A stretch of 7,502 nucleotides of DNA from a candidate division FCPU426 bacterium (GTDB taxonomy: Bacteria > Oederibacteriota > JAAXVQ01 > JAUVAV01), in the NCBI GenBank assembly GCA_030619365.1, contig JAUXBQ010000130.1, positions 1 through 7,502 of the forward strand, written 5' to 3'. The translations under genes and the position numbers were made by a program. Shown here piece after piece: positions 5,673 through 7,502 of this stretch (the stretch's first letter is position 1; each line of letters starts with the position of its first letter). The notes beneath the pieces were generated by a model that worked only from the letters and a program-made list of their open reading frames with translations, had not been told where the DNA came from and did no database searches.

Positions 5673-6815
5673 TCAAGGTTTTAGTTTTCGAGATATAGAA
5701 GTATACACCTCCATAGTCTTTTCCGCAGTCTTTTTCCAATCATAGATCTCCTTGATTCTTTGGGCGAAGGCTTGTCGTTCATTGTCCGGACCTGGCCTGG
5801 AAACGAATTCGGCCAACTTGCGCCCCAGGTCGGTGATGTCCCCGGGATGAAAATAACGCTCCTCCGGCAGGTCAATCTCCACCGCCCGGTTGGCCGGGAT
5901 ATCGGAAAGCAGGCAGGGCAGGCCGTAACTCAGCGCTTCCAGCAGGACGATGGGCAAACCCTCATAATACGAGGGCAGAACGAAAAGGCCGGCATGGCTA
6001 TAAAGCTCCTGGAGAGGTTGGCCGCCCAGGAAGCCGGTTAAGATGATATCGCCGTTGCCCCCGGCCACTTCCCTTAACCGCCGGCTGTATTCGCTTTCAT
6101 GGTCGGCATCACCCACGATTACCAATTTCCAGGAGTCACTTTCCCGGGAGCCGGCGAAATCCCGCCTGCGGTTGAAGGCCTCGACCAAATCGTGAAAACC
6201 CTTTTCCGGGACGAAACGGCCTACTGCCAGGAAGTACCGTCCTTTGCGCAAGCCGTATTTACCCAGACTATCCTCGCTCGTTTTAATCTCTGGTACAGCG
6301 ACGCCGTTGGGAATCACCACCGCCTCGCGCTGGTATTTCTTGAATACCTCGGCGGCGATATTCGGGGAAATGGCGATCAGTTTATGGGCAAAGGTGGCGG
6401 CCAAGAATTCCCCCAGCCGTAAAACCAACTTGGCGAAAACTCCCCACTTTTCGCGTTGATAATCCGGGCCGTGCGTGGTTACGACTACCTTCATCCCCAG
6501 GAACCTGGCCAGGGGGGCAAAAAGGGACGGGCCGATGGCCTGGAAATGGAGAATATCGGGTTTAAACCGCCGGGCAGCGAAAACGCCCACCAGGGTATGG
6601 AGAAAGGCTTCCGATGATTTGAGCTTCACAGCCGGAAGCGGTACCAACTTGACCCCTTTAAACTCGGCGAGGGTCTTATCCACGTAAGGTTCGCGTGTCA
6701 ATACGATGACCTCGCAGCCCAGGTTGACCAGCTGGACGGCTAGGTTTTCGCAATGCTTCTCGACACCGCCTTGGACATTGGGAAACCCCCGGGTACCTAA
6801 GAAGACGATCTTCAT
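5673..6815 (-). CDS. GT4-type (GT-B fold) glycosyltransferase
   Basis: A complete 380-residue retaining glycosyltransferase of family GT4 (group 1), with no membrane segment, acting at the cytoplasmic face of the membrane. It probably adds a sugar from a nucleotide-sugar donor to a lipid-linked or nucleotide-linked glycan. Features: MKIVFLGTRG at the start, the glycine-rich acceptor-side loop GGVEKHCENLA at 16-26, THGPDY near 114-119, PNGV near 169-172, the donor-site VGRFVPEKG at 198-206, and the EX7E motif from E285 to E293 (EGLPIVLLE) in the C-terminal domain. The ATG at 6815 is chosen because AGGGGA lies six bases upstream and family members begin with this beta strand; a longer in-frame start at 6878 would overlap the preceding gene by four bases without such support. 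It follows the radical SAM gene by 59 bases. The gene is visibly richer in G+C than the ends of the window. Sugar specificity cannot be read. Confidence 0.93.
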   Translation of the reverse strand: MKIVFLGTRGFPNVQGGVEKHCENLAVQLVNLGCEVIVLTREPYVDKTLAEFKGVKLVPLPAVKLKSSEAFLHTLVGVFAARRFKPDILHFQAIGPSLFAPLARFLGMKVVVTTHGPDYQREKWGVFAKLVLRLGEFLAATFAHKLIAISPNIAAEVFKKYQREAVVIPNGVAVPEIKTSEDSLGKYGLRKGRYFLAVGRFVPEKGFHDLVEAFNRRRDFAGSRESDSWKLVIVGDADHESEYSRRLREVAGGNGDIILTGFLGGQPLQELYSHAGLFVLPSYYEGLPIVLLEALSYGLPCLLSDIPANRAVEIDLPEERYFHPGDITDLGRKLAEFVSRPGPDNERQAFAQRIKEIYDWKKTAEKTMEVYTSISRKLKP

Positions 6816-6821
6816 GAGTTT

Positions 6822-6827
6822 TCCCCT
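6822..6827 (-). promoter_or_regulatory. Ribosome binding site AGGGGA of the glycosyltransferase
   Basis: AGGGGA on the minus strand lies six bases before the ATG at 6815. It supports that start over the in-frame ATG 21 codons earlier. The remaining bases of the 59-base gap to the radical SAM stop show nothing else I can support. Confidence 0.65.
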
Positions 6828-6874
6828 GGTAGTTAAGTTCCTGACATGGGGATTAACGTTATCCAACTCGCCCC

Positions 6875-7501
6875 TCATATTTCCTTGCCCAGCATCATCC
6901 GCAACTTATTTCTGATCACCCAAATAGCCGGTGAGATCAAGTGCTTTTTCATGGCCGGCGAGGCCGTGCCGATCATCCAGCAATTCCGGGGACAATTCTT
7001 GAGTTTTTCCCTGATTCTCCGCGCTTTTTCTCCCTGCCAGATTTCCGCAAAGGCCTGCTCGTTGAGGTTCCCCAAAGTATGCTCCGCATCATCGTTCTCC
7101 AGCCCGTTGCAGGGCAGGATTTTTCCCTCAGGATCCAAAAAGAACATATCCTGACCCGCCCCGCACGGGAGAAGCCTGGGCTTTCCTTTTAGGTAGTTGA
7201 TCAAACCATAGTTGAAGTAGGCTCGAAACCAGTTTTTGACCTTTTTAGTCCCCAGCAAGTCCCTGATCAGTTCCTGGAAACAAGCCTCGACTTCACCTTG
7301 CCGGGTTATCCGGTTGTCGTGTTTATGAAAATAATACGAATTGTGAACCACGGCGGTGGCGAATTCCAGCCCCATCGCCTTGGCCAGTTGGTAAAGTTCC
7401 CGCATGTCCGGGGCATTCCGGTCGGAAACGGTTATGCCGAAGCCGATATCCTTAATCCCTATCCGCTGAAGTTCCAGCAGCGTCCTTAGGCCGTGGTCGA
7501 A
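6875..7501 (-). CDS. Radical SAM/SPASM protein, C-terminal part (5' end beyond window)
   Basis: The reading frame is open from the right edge, giving 208 residues, so the ATG at 7405 is internal and the true start lies outside. The first ~60 residues (ending in an alternating beta/alpha stretch with TVSDRN and FATAVVHNSYYF) look like the last strands of a radical SAM TIM barrel. Residues 113-174 form a short SPASM-type domain: C113, a glycine-containing gap, C131 within LPCNG, then C170 and C174 in NCPRNC, with the usual LGNL...IW spacing motif between. These four cysteines should hold an auxiliary iron-sulfur cluster. The SAM-binding CxxxCxxC would lie upstream of the window and is not seen. 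Such proteins occur in glycan loci as well as in peptide maturation, and the substrate here is unknown. There is no obvious peptide substrate gene in the window. The stop lies 59 bases before the glycosyltransferase. Confidence 0.85.
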   Translation of the reverse strand, partial: FDHGLRTLLELQRIGIKDIGFGITVSDRNAPDMRELYQLAKAMGLEFATAVVHNSYYFHKHDNRITRQGEVEACFQELIRDLLGTKKVKNWFRAYFNYGLINYLKGKPRLLPCGAGQDMFFLDPEGKILPCNGLENDDAEHTLGNLNEQAFAEIWQGEKARRIREKLKNCPRNCWMIGTASPAMKKHLISPAIWVIRNKLRMMLGKEI

Positions 7502-7502
7502 T

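Noticed and set aside
5640..5677. Possible promoter (TTGAAG with TATGGA) before the carrier protein gene
   Set aside because: Poor -10 match and 18-base spacing; the -35 overlaps the stop of the glycosyltransferase. Not better than chance.
6099..6422. 107-codon plus-strand frame within the glycosyltransferase
   Set aside because: Antisense shadow of a G+C-rich gene with no recognisable product.

Overview
The window is a run of co-directional, tightly packed genes, all on the minus strand, so transcription runs from high to low coordinates. It looks like the interior of a surface-glycan (O-antigen, capsule or glycoprotein-glycan type) biosynthesis locus of a bacterium. Shine-Dalgarno sequences are strong (AGGAGG, GGGAGG, AGGGGA, AAAGGA) and base composition is moderate overall but patchy. 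A clostridial/Peptococcaceae-type Firmicute would fit, but nothing here fixes the taxon and I hold that loosely. There is no rRNA, tRNA, CRISPR array, IS element or integrase.

Layout in transcription order: (1) the C-terminal 208 residues of a radical SAM/SPASM protein, cut by the right edge; (2) a GT4-type glycosyltransferase; (3) a 104-base gap holding an inverted repeat; (4) a small acyl carrier protein, overlapping (5) an AMP-forming acyl/aminoacyl ligase; (6) a 116-base gap with a hairpin and an isolated TATAAT; (7) a NadE-family ammonia-dependent PP-loop synthetase; (8) an N-acetyl sugar amidotransferase (WbpG/PseA/LfnB type, also PP-loop), starting at a GTG set by a clear Shine-Dalgarno; (9) a GNAT-fold acyltransferase whose start overlaps the previous stop (TAATG); (10) a decayed, frameshifted C-terminal stub of a second amidotransferase; (11) a second, paralogous GNAT acyltransferase, cut by the left edge. 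No gene-free stretch exceeds about 200 bases.

Inferred function: the ligase would charge the carrier protein with an acyl or aminoacyl group. The GNAT proteins would move an acyl group onto an amino sugar. The amidotransferase would convert an N-acetyl into an N-acetamidino group, and the NadE relative would make NAD or, more interestingly, amidate a carboxylate on a sugar or acyl substituent. The glycosyltransferase would add a sugar to the lipid-linked glycan. The individual families are clear; the joint pathway is a hypothesis.

The most notable observation is the stub between the two GNAT genes. It is not annotated by simple ORF calling. It matches the last ~60 residues of the intact amidotransferase and shows that the amidotransferase-GNAT pair was once present twice in tandem, and that the second amidotransferase has been lost while its GNAT partner was kept.
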